64,000 nt of DNA from Thaumasiovibrio occultus (GCA_019703815.1 AP023052.1:2170001-2234000); one strand, 5' to 3'; counted from the stretch's first letter, positions 18,982 to 27,135 are shown. The notes: generated from the sequence alone by a model not told the origin. Numbers and translations: made by a program.

Positions 18982-19947
18982 TGGTACTCCAAATACTTGA
19001 ATAACTAGATCTAGTGAAGATGCAACATATTGTAATCAATTCCATTATCTGGTCAGCAGTTATAGATGATTAGATGACATTTAACGCTACATTGCACTGC
19101 ACGGTGCATTTTCAGTAAGTGCAATATAAACAAAGCTACCTGAACAAAAACTTACCTTGTTGAGTTAACAATGAAATGACTTAACTGCACACAACGCATT
19201 CATCAAACCTAGCACGCCTTTGGACATTTCTGAGTTAGAGATTGCGATCGAAACAGTCTGCTTCGGATAACTTCAAATTGGGAAAAAAGTGGTAGGCTTC
19301 GCTCGCTCACCAACCAGTGATGGGAGTACATCCACACTGTGCTCATTCGAGCAATCTACTTAATAAAGGACAGGCTTCTTCAATACCAAAATAAAGTGTT
19401 TTTGAGTTTTAGGCGGTAACTGCTAGCTGTATGGCTTGAATGCTGGTCGTCGGTAGTCTGCGCTACATCAGTATCTTTACACACGAGGTTTTATTGTTGG
19501 GAACTAATACCCAGTAAATTAAGCCCGACAATTCAATCCTTCAATTTGAGATGCTCTAATCGCGAATAAGATCAATATATTGATGTATTCGGCGTCATCT
19601 TCGAACAGCCAGTTACAAGCGATGTTCGTCACCACGCATTGGTTCATGTCAAACACTCATTGTGTACTCAGATGAGGTTGACCGTTTGGCAGGACATCAA
19701 TGTCGGGACGATTGCCAGAGTCATTCACAAAGGTGTAGCTGGTCTTGGGGCTGCAATACCAAAGTTGGACAATAAAACTTTAAGAGCTTTGTCTTGTTTT
19801 GCCTAATCCAGTTATCAATCTCCTATCTGAAAAATTAAGGGATTACATCAGGCAAGTGAGCCCTCCTGCATTTCATAAAGCATGATAAGACACCTCTGAT
19901 AATTCGCTTTATTATCGTAATATCAGATAATTGCGAGGTCGGTCTAG
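18982..19947. other. 966-bp gene-poor stretch with coding debris
   Basis: No intact gene was found. On the minus strand about 19789-19670 reads as a protein C-terminus (WYCSPKTSYTFVNDSGNRPD ... STQ stop) without a start. A further frame at about 19646-19520 (MNQCVVTNIACNWLFEDDAE...) encodes about 42 residues, also unrecognised. Near 19768-19786, GACAATAAAACTTTAAGAG is the only stretch here even loosely like a Tn7-type TnsB site. I take this as eroded cargo. Confidence 0.45.
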
Positions 19948-21198
19948 ATGAAACACTATAGAGACATAACCAGCTTTCACTCTATTGGCAAAGCGATCAG
20001 TGGCAAACCTGAGGACATTAATAATGTCGTTGATTTGCTCAACTTCCTGAGCCAAGTTGTTTTTTGTGACAGAATTACAGTTTCAGTACTAGGACCATCG
20101 GAAATCACGCAAGGCACTCTCGACGTCATTGAGAAGTTAGAGCTTCTCGGACTCCCAAAGGGCCTAATAGAAAAATATTCATATCCCGAGAAGAATGACC
20201 GAATCCTGCAGCGTAGTAGAATTGCAGAGAGGCTCAAGTTCGATTGGCTCAATCACTTCCCTGAACTAGGCCAGGCCAGTCCCAAAAGCTTCCCTCCCGG
20301 CTACTACGATATGTTAAAAGCCACTGTAGATATTTTTTCCGATACCCTGCTTAACGGAACAGATACTATCCGTTATCGCTCGGAAATATCAGACTCTCTC
20401 CAAGATGATCAGGTTAGTTACATGGTCGGTTTGATGCTTGCAGATCCAGAGCTAGTTGACCTATTGCGAGATCGCCTTAGTACCCAAAACGCAGGACAGG
20501 AGCAACTCTACGATTTTATTGCTCTTTCGAGAAACAAATACAACCTCCTGCTCGCAGAAGATCTAGAGCTTATATTCACACCGACTTCCTCTAGAGCTCG
20601 CAAGAATCACGAAACAGCATACTCTTTCATGGAAACATATCGAAGAGAACTCCACAAAGATCCAAGAGAGGAAATGAAAAACCTAAGGTTGACGGGGAAA
20701 GAATTCCAGCTAGATATTCCGAGTGCTTTGCATCTGCTTTTGGCTCAAAAATCCACCTCTGTGACACAGCTAATCGACCGTGCATTGGAAGCAAGAGAAA
20801 AAGTTACTTGGTATCGTAGTGAAGTGTTAAACGACTTCAATGATCTCCGTTTCTCTAACAGTATCGAAGACCAAATTAAGCTAAGTAATAAACTCGACAA
20901 CACTTTCCGAGATGTTGCGAGCGTATTGACGACAAATGGAAGAGGTCTAACGAAAAGCATATTTGGCCATTTTTCTTTTGACGTCGTGAATTTTTCATCC
21001 GTATCTGGCGGCACGAAAGCAGTAAGTAGCTTCCTACAGTATGTTAACAACGTTCGTAAACTCAAGCGCCACAAAGAAAGCTATTTACTCACTCAAGAGC
21101 TCATTCACTACATGTCTAAAGATAACAATGAGTACAAAACCACTGTTCAGAGACTTTTCGTTGCTCTAGGCGGAAGTTTTAACCAACTGATTAAGTAG
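19948..21198 (+). CDS. Uncharacterised 416-aa cargo protein
   Basis: Not recognised. Soluble, largely alpha-helical and charged, without signal peptide, membrane helices or familiar catalytic motifs. Start ATG 19948 follows GAGGT. It does not show the zinc-finger/HTH features of TniQ/TnsD, nor the features of Cas8, Cas7 or Cas6, so it is not a missing targeting component as far as I can see. Its stop lies 3 bp from the stop of the convergent HAD gene. AT-rich, with codon use unlike the core. Being cargo of a Tn7-like element, a defence or stress role is possible but not shown. Confidence 0.7.
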   Translation: MKHYRDITSFHSIGKAISGKPEDINNVVDLLNFLSQVVFCDRITVSVLGPSEITQGTLDVIEKLELLGLPKGLIEKYSYPEKNDRILQRSRIAERLKFDWLNHFPELGQASPKSFPPGYYDMLKATVDIFSDTLLNGTDTIRYRSEISDSLQDDQVSYMVGLMLADPELVDLLRDRLSTQNAGQEQLYDFIALSRNKYNLLLAEDLELIFTPTSSRARKNHETAYSFMETYRRELHKDPREEMKNLRLTGKEFQLDIPSALHLLLAQKSTSVTQLIDRALEAREKVTWYRSEVLNDFNDLRFSNSIEDQIKLSNKLDNTFRDVASVLTTNGRGLTKSIFGHFSFDVVNFSSVSGGTKAVSSFLQYVNNVRKLKRHKESYLLTQELIHYMSKDNNEYKTTVQRLFVALGGSFNQLIK

Positions 21199-21201
21199 AT
21201 T

Positions 21202-21762
21202 TCAAAGATCAACCATGTGGTAGCTAATGCAAAGCTCCTGGGCAATTCGCTCATCATAAGCACTATCACCTACGCTAAGAACTTCTACTCCTGAACATTG
21301 AGTTTCATGCATCAATGACTGAATAATGCTTAGCTTCGACTCATTGTCGACGTTTGTAGTCAGGAGTGAATCAGTATCCAAGTCTAGCCCTACACTTTCT
21401 ATTTTCTTGAGAGATGGCTTATGGAAGTTTCCGCTAACGATGTACGTCGGTATCTGGAGTTTCTTCGCTGTCTTAAACAGTAACACTCCCTCCTCTAAAG
21501 GCTCCCAATATCGCTCAGTTACAAATTCGAGCATTTTGCTCTCTAGAGCCTTACTGAGAAGCAATTTGTCTGTGCCTTTAAGAGAGTTGATGACTGAGGC
21601 AAAAGAGCGATCGGGATAATCAGAGATACTTCTGCTTATATCCGCGTCGTGCAAGGTCGTAAGTGCATCAAAGAAAAACGGTAACTCTGCGCTATCACTT
21701 CTTACTAGTGTTCCGTCCAGATCAAAGATGCATAGCTTTTTGTTGCGAATACTATCGAGCAT
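21202..21762 (-). CDS. HAD-superfamily phosphatase
   Basis: 186 residues. All four HAD motifs are visible: FDLDGTLVRSD (nucleophile Asp and acid/base Asp), YIVSGNF (motif II Ser), a Lys in KPSLKKIES or ESKLSII (motif III), and SVGDSAYDE (motif IV acids). A helical cap lies between motifs I and II (about residues 25-90). The substrate is unknown. It is convergent, tail to tail, with the 416-aa gene and lies inside the island. Confidence 0.85.
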   Translation of the reverse strand: MLDSIRNKKLCIFDLDGTLVRSDSAELPFFFDALTTLHDADISRSISDYPDRSFASVINSLKGTDKLLLSKALESKMLEFVTERYWEPLEEGVLLFKTAKKLQIPTYIVSGNFHKPSLKKIESVGLDLDTDSLLTTNVDNESKLSIIQSLMHETQCSGVEVLSVGDSAYDERIAQELCISYHMVDL

Positions 21763-22007
21763 TTTTCAAACCTTACATAATTGAACTGTAACCTTATCAT
21801 ATTGAGCTACCCAGTTTTTATACAGGGTCAAATTTTAATCACAAACCTACATTCGAAAGTGTCATGGCGCTATGTTTTTATACAGATGGAGTGCATAAGA
21901 AAAATTTGGCCAACAGAACCAATTCAAGCACTCAGATGTGTGACGCTCAAACTCACTTTGGGGCAAAAATGAGTTACAGCTAGACCTCCACCCAACAAGA
22001 TAACCTG

Positions 22008-22310
22008 TTATTTCAGTTCTTTCAGTCTTTGTAGGATTTCTTGACGAGCCTGAACATCGAGCTTCCCAATTTCATTAATCAGCTCAGCCATCAACTCATC
22101 ATCACAATAAAAGTACGCCACAGGCACGCCAAGCTCATCCGCTATGCGCTTCATAGTTTGATAGTCAGGCGTATGCTTGCCCTTCTCATACTGATTCATC
22201 CTTGCGCTTGCTGTATTCGGCTCCATACCCAAGGCCATCCCTAACTGTTGTTGAGTGTACCCTGCTGCTTTTCTGGCAGATTTAAGGCGAACAGGAATTG
22301 GGGTTGTCAT
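22008..22310 (-). CDS. XRE-family transcriptional regulator
   Basis: 100 residues. N-terminal helix-turn-helix of the Cro/C1 type (RLKSARKAAGYTQQQLGMALGMEP ... MNQYEKGKHTPDYQTMKRIADELGVPVAYFYC, about 8-70) followed by a short acidic helix. It is 70 bp downstream of tnsC on the same strand with its own upstream gap. I-F3 CRISPR-associated Tn7-like elements commonly carry an Xre regulator, so control of the transposition genes is plausible; the specific link is inference. Confidence 0.88.
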   Translation of the reverse strand: MTTPIPVRLKSARKAAGYTQQQLGMALGMEPNTASARMNQYEKGKHTPDYQTMKRIADELGVPVAYFYCDDELMAELINEIGKLDVQARQEILQRLKELK

Positions 22311-22380
22311 AACAAGCTCTTAGCAAAATGATGATTTAGCTAAGATTGTCTTAGTATGACACCTTTAAATGTACTAAGGA

Positions 22381-23397
22381 TTACTTAGTTTTTCTAGTTT
22401 TACGCAAGAGTTGTGATAAAGGGAGGCGATCTGTGTACTGCGTCGGAATAATGGCTTCAAATTCATTATCTGCACCACTATCGTAATGAGAGGGCAAACT
22501 CACTTCTTGCCCTTCTATTTGCTCTATCGACGCTAAGAATGGATTAGGAGTGGCGGGGAATATCATGCAATAAACATCCGCTAAATGTTTATTGGTTAAG
22601 GTTGTCGCGTTCTGAACTAAAGCCAGTTTAACGGCTTCATTTAATAATTGCTTTAGACGCCGAGTCTGTCCGTTAGAGGCAGAGAATAGAGCCAGTATCG
22701 TCTGCTTGTTATCCAGTTTTGGCGGTTCGGTAAAAGGCATTCTGGCGACAAGCCCTTTGATAAACCGGATGAAGTGTTCTGGTTCTTCGGAGAGCTTAAA
22801 GTATGGTAATTCTCGCCTGATAAGCAGCCTTGATGCCCATTGCGGTTCATTGGCGATCTTCGCAGCCCAAGGCATACCAACCAGTACAATAGGCACCGTC
22901 GCCTCTTCACTGATGTACTTCAAACGCGTTGCTATCTCGTTCAATGCTCGCCCTGTTTTAAACTCTACCAACTCCTGAAACTCATTTATGATGATGAGTT
23001 CTACGCAAGATGCCTTTAAGCATTTGATCAATGAGGCAGTTAGGGATTGATCTCTACTTTTCCCTTTTCGGTACGTCGCACCAAAATGGCCAAAATCTTT
23101 TAGCAATTCAATGATCGTGGATTCAAGAGTCGGTTTACTGGGGATGCGAGTTGAAAGTACCAATGCTTGTTTCATTGAGTTGGCTTGAGTAACACGCCGA
23201 CAATACTCTTTGATTAAAAAAGACTTCCCAGAACCCGTATCTCCCGTAAGTAACATACATTGCTGATCACCGCCAAATTGTCGGTTGTATCTCAATCGGT
23301 CAAAATCAGCCATAACTGTTGTCGATATCGGTTGTTCAACAAAGACATCAACAAACGCCTGATACTTCACTTTGGCTTCAGGAGACAAACTATCCAT
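22381..23397 (-). CDS. tnsC: TnsC-like AAA+ ATPase of a Tn7-like transposon
   Basis: 338 residues. TniB/TnsC family: Walker A in LLTGDTGSGKSFLIKEY (about 50-65), Walker B-like ELIIINEFQELVE (about 138-150; Asn precedes Glu where Asp is common), sensor region VLVGMPWA, and Arg-rich segments. TnsC bridges target selection and the TnsA/TnsB transposase. ATG 23397 shares its A with the TGA stop of tnsB, so the two are translationally coupled. Length is close to that of compact I-F3-type TnsC and well below the 555 residues of Tn7 TnsC. Confidence 0.9.
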   Translation of the reverse strand: MDSLSPEAKVKYQAFVDVFVEQPISTTVMADFDRLRYNRQFGGDQQCMLLTGDTGSGKSFLIKEYCRRVTQANSMKQALVLSTRIPSKPTLESTIIELLKDFGHFGATYRKGKSRDQSLTASLIKCLKASCVELIIINEFQELVEFKTGRALNEIATRLKYISEEATVPIVLVGMPWAAKIANEPQWASRLLIRRELPYFKLSEEPEHFIRFIKGLVARMPFTEPPKLDNKQTILALFSASNGQTRRLKQLLNEAVKLALVQNATTLTNKHLADVYCMIFPATPNPFLASIEQIEGQEVSLPSHYDSGADNEFEAIIPTQYTDRLPLSQLLRKTRKTK

Positions 23398-25226
23398 CAA
23401 TACGGTTCCAGATCAGATATGAAATCATCCCACTCATCAGAGTCCGGCAACTGTTTGGGTTCTCTCTCTTTATCAGGCATCGACAGTTCCGGCAGTGTCT
23501 CTGGTACACAACTAGTTTGAACATCGCTAGCGACACCGTTATGTTTAGCTAACCTCGCCATACCTTTTGTGGTGCGTCTATAACCCCTTCGATTAAGGTT
23601 ATTAATCTCTTCTGCTTCTTGCTCAATTCGATCATGAATATACATTCTGACGCGGGCTAGCCCTTCCAAGTCTAGTTGGCTGTCAATAAAATCTCGATGC
23701 AAGCGTTGATTAATATGATGCTGAGTGAGTGAAAGGTTTTTCGTGTAGCCGATAGGATCGATACATGGCACTTTCAAGTATTGCTGCTTATTGTCTAAAT
23801 AGACGTAAATACTTGATATATCATCAGGGTTGGTTTTCGTAAGTACATCCATATCTCGCGGATACATTCGACGGTAATCCGCTAACTCTTCGCTGTCATA
23901 GCGTAACCCATGAAGGTGAATACCGCCCCGTCGATGTTTACGCTGCTCTTTAATACCTAGAATCACGGATAGCTTTTCCAGATCTTCAGGCTCGTAACTA
24001 ATCGGTGGCATCACCGAAATCCCTTCCTGCCATTTCACATAGGGAATTGCACGTTTTCGGGTATCCGATTCATAGTGATACACATCAATAATCCATTTAT
24101 GAAACAGTTCGTTGAATACCGAAAAATGCATCACCGCATCTCTTCGCGGATCATACTCTTCACGCGCTAAGATATTAGAGAAGGTCTTTCCGGGAATAGT
24201 CACCAGCAACTTACTACCGATGGTTCTGAAAATTCGCTCAACCAACGGCTTCAACCAAGGCTTGCGAACGGGGTTATATTGAATATGAATACCGACTTCA
24301 AGGCAGGACTGCTCAAGGCTCTTACTCCAAAATTCCGCCCCATTATCAACAACCAGCGACTCCATCTTGCCCTGACAATACCAGTCATGCACAACACCCG
24401 GAAATCGCTCCGCAATATCATCTTTAGGCTTTATCGCATTAAGGATGGCCTTCATAACCGAATAGTAGCTGGGTTCTTTAAACCCTAAATGAAAACCAAC
24501 AATGCTTTTGCTGTACTGATCAATCAGTAGTGTCAGATAAGGGCGTCCTAGCGGAATGTTCAGCTCATCATCAAGCAGGATAAGATCTAATGGTGAATGG
24601 TCTATTTCAACCTTTTCCAATACTCGGCTGGGTGGTTGATGTGCATCTATTTTATTGAATTCCATGTCAGCGAGATATTTGCCATGTCTTGCTAGCGCGA
24701 CTTCATAAGCAGGTAATTTTTTTATTCGGTTATAGAAACCTTTGTAGGAGAGGGCTTGAACTTTCTCCCCAACAAGATGCTGATTTTCAATGTAAATAAG
24801 ATCGGTGTAATACTGGTAAACGGCTGCAATAGAAGGACGTTCGGGGACTAAATAACGTTCAACAGCGCGCTCAAAAAATGACAATTCATTGGTTATTTTT
24901 AGGTTTCGATTACCTTTACGATGCAACTTAGGCACTAATGACGCCAACACTTTTCCAGATGATGAGTAGACACTCCACCACTTCGCTAATGCTCGCCATT
25001 TTGGAGGGGGAAAGTCTATTTCTCTGGCTGCTTTTTCAATCAATGGGTCTAAGTTTTTTTGTGTCCAGCCTCCGACAAGATGCTTCTCAATCCATTGAAG
25101 ATATTCAACCCTACGTCTGACTTCTGTTTGAATTTCATCAGGGTAAGAAGCTAAATCACGTTCGAAGAAATCATCCTTTGAACGTGTTAGTGCTTCAATA
25201 GGCTCACTGCTAGATGTAAGTGTCAT
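23397..25226 (-). CDS. tnsB: TnsB-like DDE transposase
   Basis: 609 residues. Cuts and joins the 3' ends of the transposon. N-terminal DNA-binding helical regions (about 1-200) precede an RNase H-like catalytic core: first Asp in KVEIDHSPLDLIL, second in LVVDNGAEFWSKSLE, Glu in KPWLKPLVERIFRTIG. A C-terminal beta-barrel and a basic/acidic tail follow, the tail being a likely TnsC contact. Start ATG 25226 lies 24 bp from the IS3 end. The frame just upstream reads (V)PDFFKMR-stop and overlaps the tnsB start (ATGAGATGA), as expected for the original tnsA 3' end. The frame is intact. Expression may now depend on readthrough from the IS or on an unseen promoter. Confidence 0.92.
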   Translation of the reverse strand: MTLTSSSEPIEALTRSKDDFFERDLASYPDEIQTEVRRRVEYLQWIEKHLVGGWTQKNLDPLIEKAAREIDFPPPKWRALAKWWSVYSSSGKVLASLVPKLHRKGNRNLKITNELSFFERAVERYLVPERPSIAAVYQYYTDLIYIENQHLVGEKVQALSYKGFYNRIKKLPAYEVALARHGKYLADMEFNKIDAHQPPSRVLEKVEIDHSPLDLILLDDELNIPLGRPYLTLLIDQYSKSIVGFHLGFKEPSYYSVMKAILNAIKPKDDIAERFPGVVHDWYCQGKMESLVVDNGAEFWSKSLEQSCLEVGIHIQYNPVRKPWLKPLVERIFRTIGSKLLVTIPGKTFSNILAREEYDPRRDAVMHFSVFNELFHKWIIDVYHYESDTRKRAIPYVKWQEGISVMPPISYEPEDLEKLSVILGIKEQRKHRRGGIHLHGLRYDSEELADYRRMYPRDMDVLTKTNPDDISSIYVYLDNKQQYLKVPCIDPIGYTKNLSLTQHHINQRLHRDFIDSQLDLEGLARVRMYIHDRIEQEAEEINNLNRRGYRRTTKGMARLAKHNGVASDVQTSCVPETLPELSMPDKEREPKQLPDSDEWDDFISDLEPY

Positions 25227-25313
25227 CTCATCTTGAAAAAGTCCGGTACTTGAATAGCCACCGACTTGATAGACACCCCTGAGTTAGACATTATTACTAA
25301 CAGAGAGGTGTTT

Positions 25314-25592
25314 ATGAGTGGTAAGAGATTTCCAGAAGAATTCAAAATTGAAGCAATAAAGCAGGTCACCGAAAAAGGCCACAGCGTCGTGGATGTTGCC
25401 CATCGTTTAGGGACAACAACGCACAGCCTTTATGCGTGGATAAAACGCTATGGCCCTGATGCATCTCATCATCAAGCCAAATCTGACGAAAGCGAAGAAA
25501 TTCGTCGTCTCAAGAAAGAGCTAAAACGTGTTACAGAAGAGCGCGACATATTAAAAAAAGCCGCGGTGTACTTCGCAAGCCAGTCCGACTGA
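25314..25592 (+). CDS. IS3-family transposase OrfA
   Basis: 92 residues from ATG 25314 (GAGGTG upstream). Helix-turn-helix of the IS3/HTH_Tnp_1 type (RFPEEFKIEAIKQVTEKGHSVVDVAHRLGTTTHSLYAWIKRYG) followed by a leucine-zipper-like coil (EEIRRLKKELKRVTEERDILKKA). An A7G slippery run at about 25552-25559 precedes the stop and would allow the -1 frameshift into OrfB that produces OrfAB. Confidence 0.92.
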   Translation: MSGKRFPEEFKIEAIKQVTEKGHSVVDVAHRLGTTTHSLYAWIKRYGPDASHHQAKSDESEEIRRLKKELKRVTEERDILKKAAVYFASQSD

Positions 25593-25636
25593 GGTACGCC
25601 TTTATCCGTGCTCATCAAGCGACTTGGCCTATCAGA

Positions 25637-26464
25637 TTGATGTGTCATGTCCTCGACATCCATCCTAGTGGTTACTATGCCTGGGTTCAAAACCCTGACT
25701 GCCAACAGGAGCGGCGGCGGAAATATCTCCTCGGACGCATTAAGCAGTTTTGGCTAGAATCGGGCGGAGTCTATGGCTACCGGAAAATTTATAGCGATCT
25801 GAGAGATGAGGGTGAGGCCTGTGGAATTAATCTCGTTCATCGCTTGATGAAACGTGAGGGTTTACAGTCTCAACGGGGATATCGGAAACCTCGTCCTCGT
25901 GGAGGTACTGAAAATGTCGTTGTCGCTAATAAGCTGGCGAGGGAATTTAATCCAACTGCACCGAATCAATCGTGGGTAACAGACATTACTTACATCAAAA
26001 CACACGAAGGCTGGTTATATCTGGCTGTGGTCATCGATTTATTCTCAAGACGTGTGATTGGGTGGTCGATGAAGAATCGGATAACCAAAGAGTTGGTATT
26101 GGATGCATTGCTGATGGCGATTTGGCGCCGTTCGCCGAAAGAGAAAGTACTTGTACATTCTGATCAGGGCAGTCAGTACACCAGTCATGATTGGGATAAA
26201 TTCCTGACTCAGCATGGCTTGGAGTCGAGTATGAGCCGCAGAGGCAACTGTCATGACAATGCGGTTGCTGAAAGCTTTTTCCAGTTATTGAAGCGAGAAC
26301 GTATCAAGCGAAAAATCTACTCAACGCGAGAAGAGGCACGGATGGATATCTTTGAATATATTGAGATGTTCTACAACGTAAAACGTCGGCACGGTTCCAA
26401 CGATCAGGTGTCGCCTGTAGAGTATGAAAAGCAGTACGAAGAAAGGCTCAAAAGTGTCTACTGA
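25637..26464 (+). CDS. IS3-family transposase OrfB (C-terminal part of OrfAB)
   Basis: First in-frame ATG is 25637, but homologous reading continues upstream in the -1 frame to the A7G slippery run near 25552, so the product is normally made as the OrfAB fusion. HTH_21 segment YGYRKIYSDLRDEG; rve core with SWVTDITYIK (D), VLVHSDQGSQYTSHDW (D) and NAVAESFFQLLKRER (E), complete DDE. The frame is open to the stop, so this copy could be active and could mobilise related ends. Confidence 0.93.
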   Translation: MMCHVLDIHPSGYYAWVQNPDCQQERRRKYLLGRIKQFWLESGGVYGYRKIYSDLRDEGEACGINLVHRLMKREGLQSQRGYRKPRPRGGTENVVVANKLAREFNPTAPNQSWVTDITYIKTHEGWLYLAVVIDLFSRRVIGWSMKNRITKELVLDALLMAIWRRSPKEKVLVHSDQGSQYTSHDWDKFLTQHGLESSMSRRGNCHDNAVAESFFQLLKRERIKRKIYSTREEARMDIFEYIEMFYNVKRRHGSNDQVSPVEYEKQYEERLKSVY

Positions 26465-26476
26465 GTCGGTGGCTAT

Positions 26477-26872
26477 TCAGTTATTAAGAAGTGGATTAAG
26501 GCGAATCTGGCGCTCTGTCACTAAGCATACCGTCTCCCCTAACTCTTTTGCAGCACGTTGTCGCGCTTCAAACTTCGCACGAAATGAGGAATTTTGCGCC
26601 TTTGCTCGGGGTTTCACCTCCCAAAACTGATGAGAACCATCTCGATAATGAACCAAGAAGTCTGGGGTATAGGGATTTTGTTTTTCGCAAAAATGGTAAT
26701 AAAAGCCGGTAGGTTGGCTGGTGAATGATAGTACGTCTTTTGAGTACTCGAAATGAAAGCATGCATCGAACTCGAGGGAACCCTCGCAGAGCACCATTTC
26801 GCGATTTTTCTGACTAGAAAACTTAAAGACGTTTTTAGTGGGATTTGGCTTACGTAGATTGCGGTTGTACAT
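26477..26872 (-). pseudogene. tnsA: TnsA-like endonuclease, C-terminally truncated by the IS3 element
   Basis: 131 residues from ATG 26872 (GAGG 7 nt upstream); the TGA stop is the first three bases of the IS. The catalytic PD-ExK-type domain is present: E34 in GSLEFDACFH, D71 in PYTPDFLVHY, and E85-x-K87 in FWEVKPR. TnsA cuts the 5' ends so that the element leaves by cut-and-paste. Family members are about 200-270 residues; the C-terminal TnsC-contacting domain is absent. Only about eight codons of the original 3' end survive on the far side of the IS, so roughly 70-90 codons are missing, not merely displaced. Loss of TnsA function would leave TnsB alone and favour cointegrate products. Confidence 0.85.
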
Positions 26873-26898
26873 GTTAGCCTCAGTCTGTCGTAAAATTA

Positions 26899-26961
26899 CA
26901 AACAAATTGAGTATAGGACAACTTGTACTTTTAAAAGGACGCTTTCTACTTTTATAAGGAC
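26899..26961. repeat. Three abutting 21-bp repeats, candidate TnsB sites at the transposon end
   Basis: Read on the minus strand, units start GTCCTTATAAAAGTAG (26961), GTCCTTTTAAAAGTAC (26940) and GTCCTATACTCAATTT (26919), exactly 21 bp apart. A weaker fourth match (26962-26982) contains the GGATAAAACC core, and overlaps a hairpin next to ffs. Abutting sites of 20-22 bp are the hallmark of Tn7-like right ends. The exact terminus is uncertain; TGTCC at 26963-26959 on the minus strand is one candidate. Confidence 0.7.
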
Positions 26962-26965
26962 ATGT

Positions 26966-26984
26966 TCTGGTTTTATCCAGAACG
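26966..26984 (-). terminator. Hairpin 3' of ffs
   Basis: Perfect 7-bp stem GTTCTGG-ATAAAA-CCAGAAC immediately after the ffs 3' end, without a T-run. It may be the surviving ffs terminator or part of the transposon end. Confidence 0.45.
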
Positions 26985-27097
26985 GGTGGAGGCCCCGCCA
27001 GCCACATCCCGGCACACACGTCGCTTGCTGTGGCTGCTTCCTTCCGGACCTGACCAGATTCACAAGTTAGTATTGCGGGAGGACCAACGGAGCCTCC
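26984..27097 (-). ncRNA. ffs: Signal recognition particle 4.5S RNA
   Basis: On the minus strand the conserved SRP loop CAGGTCCGGAAGGAAGCAGC is intact, with flanking GTTGGTCCTCCCGC and GTGTGCCGGGATG arms pairing as in E. coli 4.5S RNA, and terminal strands GGAGGC/GCCTCC. About 114 nt. It binds Ffh to target membrane proteins. Its 3' end is a documented attachment site for CRISPR-associated (I-F3) Tn7-like transposons, and here the tns end lies about 22 bp away; the RNA is undamaged. Confidence 0.97.
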
Positions 27098-27135
27098 ATA
27101 GATTCTGTTTTAAGGCATCGCCTTAAGTGCGGTGG

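Larger units (their letters stand above)
25251..26479 (+). mobile_element. IS3-family insertion sequence, complete copy between tnsA and tnsB
   Basis: 1229 bp bounded by imperfect inverted repeats that begin TGAATAGCCACCGACT at both ends (left 25251, right 26479). It contains orfA and orfB in a -1 relation. The flanks differ (ACT on the left, GTT on the right), so no 3- or 4-bp target duplication is present, which suggests a deletion or rearrangement next to the element after insertion. Oriented opposite to the tns genes. Confidence 0.93.
22381..26961 (-). mobile_element. Tn7-like transposition module at ffs (left end of element not located)
   Basis: Gene order from the ffs side is tnsA (broken), IS3 insertion, tnsB, tnsC, XRE, the same polarity as at the right end of Tn7-like elements. 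Tandem 21-bp repeats lie between tnsA and ffs. The element must extend further left with cargo, perhaps to about 15.1 kb where base composition changes, but no matching left-end repeats were seen. No TniQ/TnsD or Cas gene is present in the window. Confidence 0.8.

Noticed and set aside
19411-19440. GGCGGTAACTGCTAGCTG near an ops element or degenerate I-F repeat
   Set aside because: Only partial match to ops (GGCGGTAG) and to a repeat, single copy, no operon downstream.
19948-21198. 416-aa cargo protein as a hidden TniQ or Cas protein
   Set aside because: No zinc-finger cysteines, no HTH resembling TniQ, and no RNA-binding or Cas-type motifs visible; sequence search would settle it.
26873-27019. 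Longer tnsA start at 27019
   Set aside because: It would run through the transposon-end repeats and into ffs; ATG 26872 has a ribosome site and starts the conserved domain.
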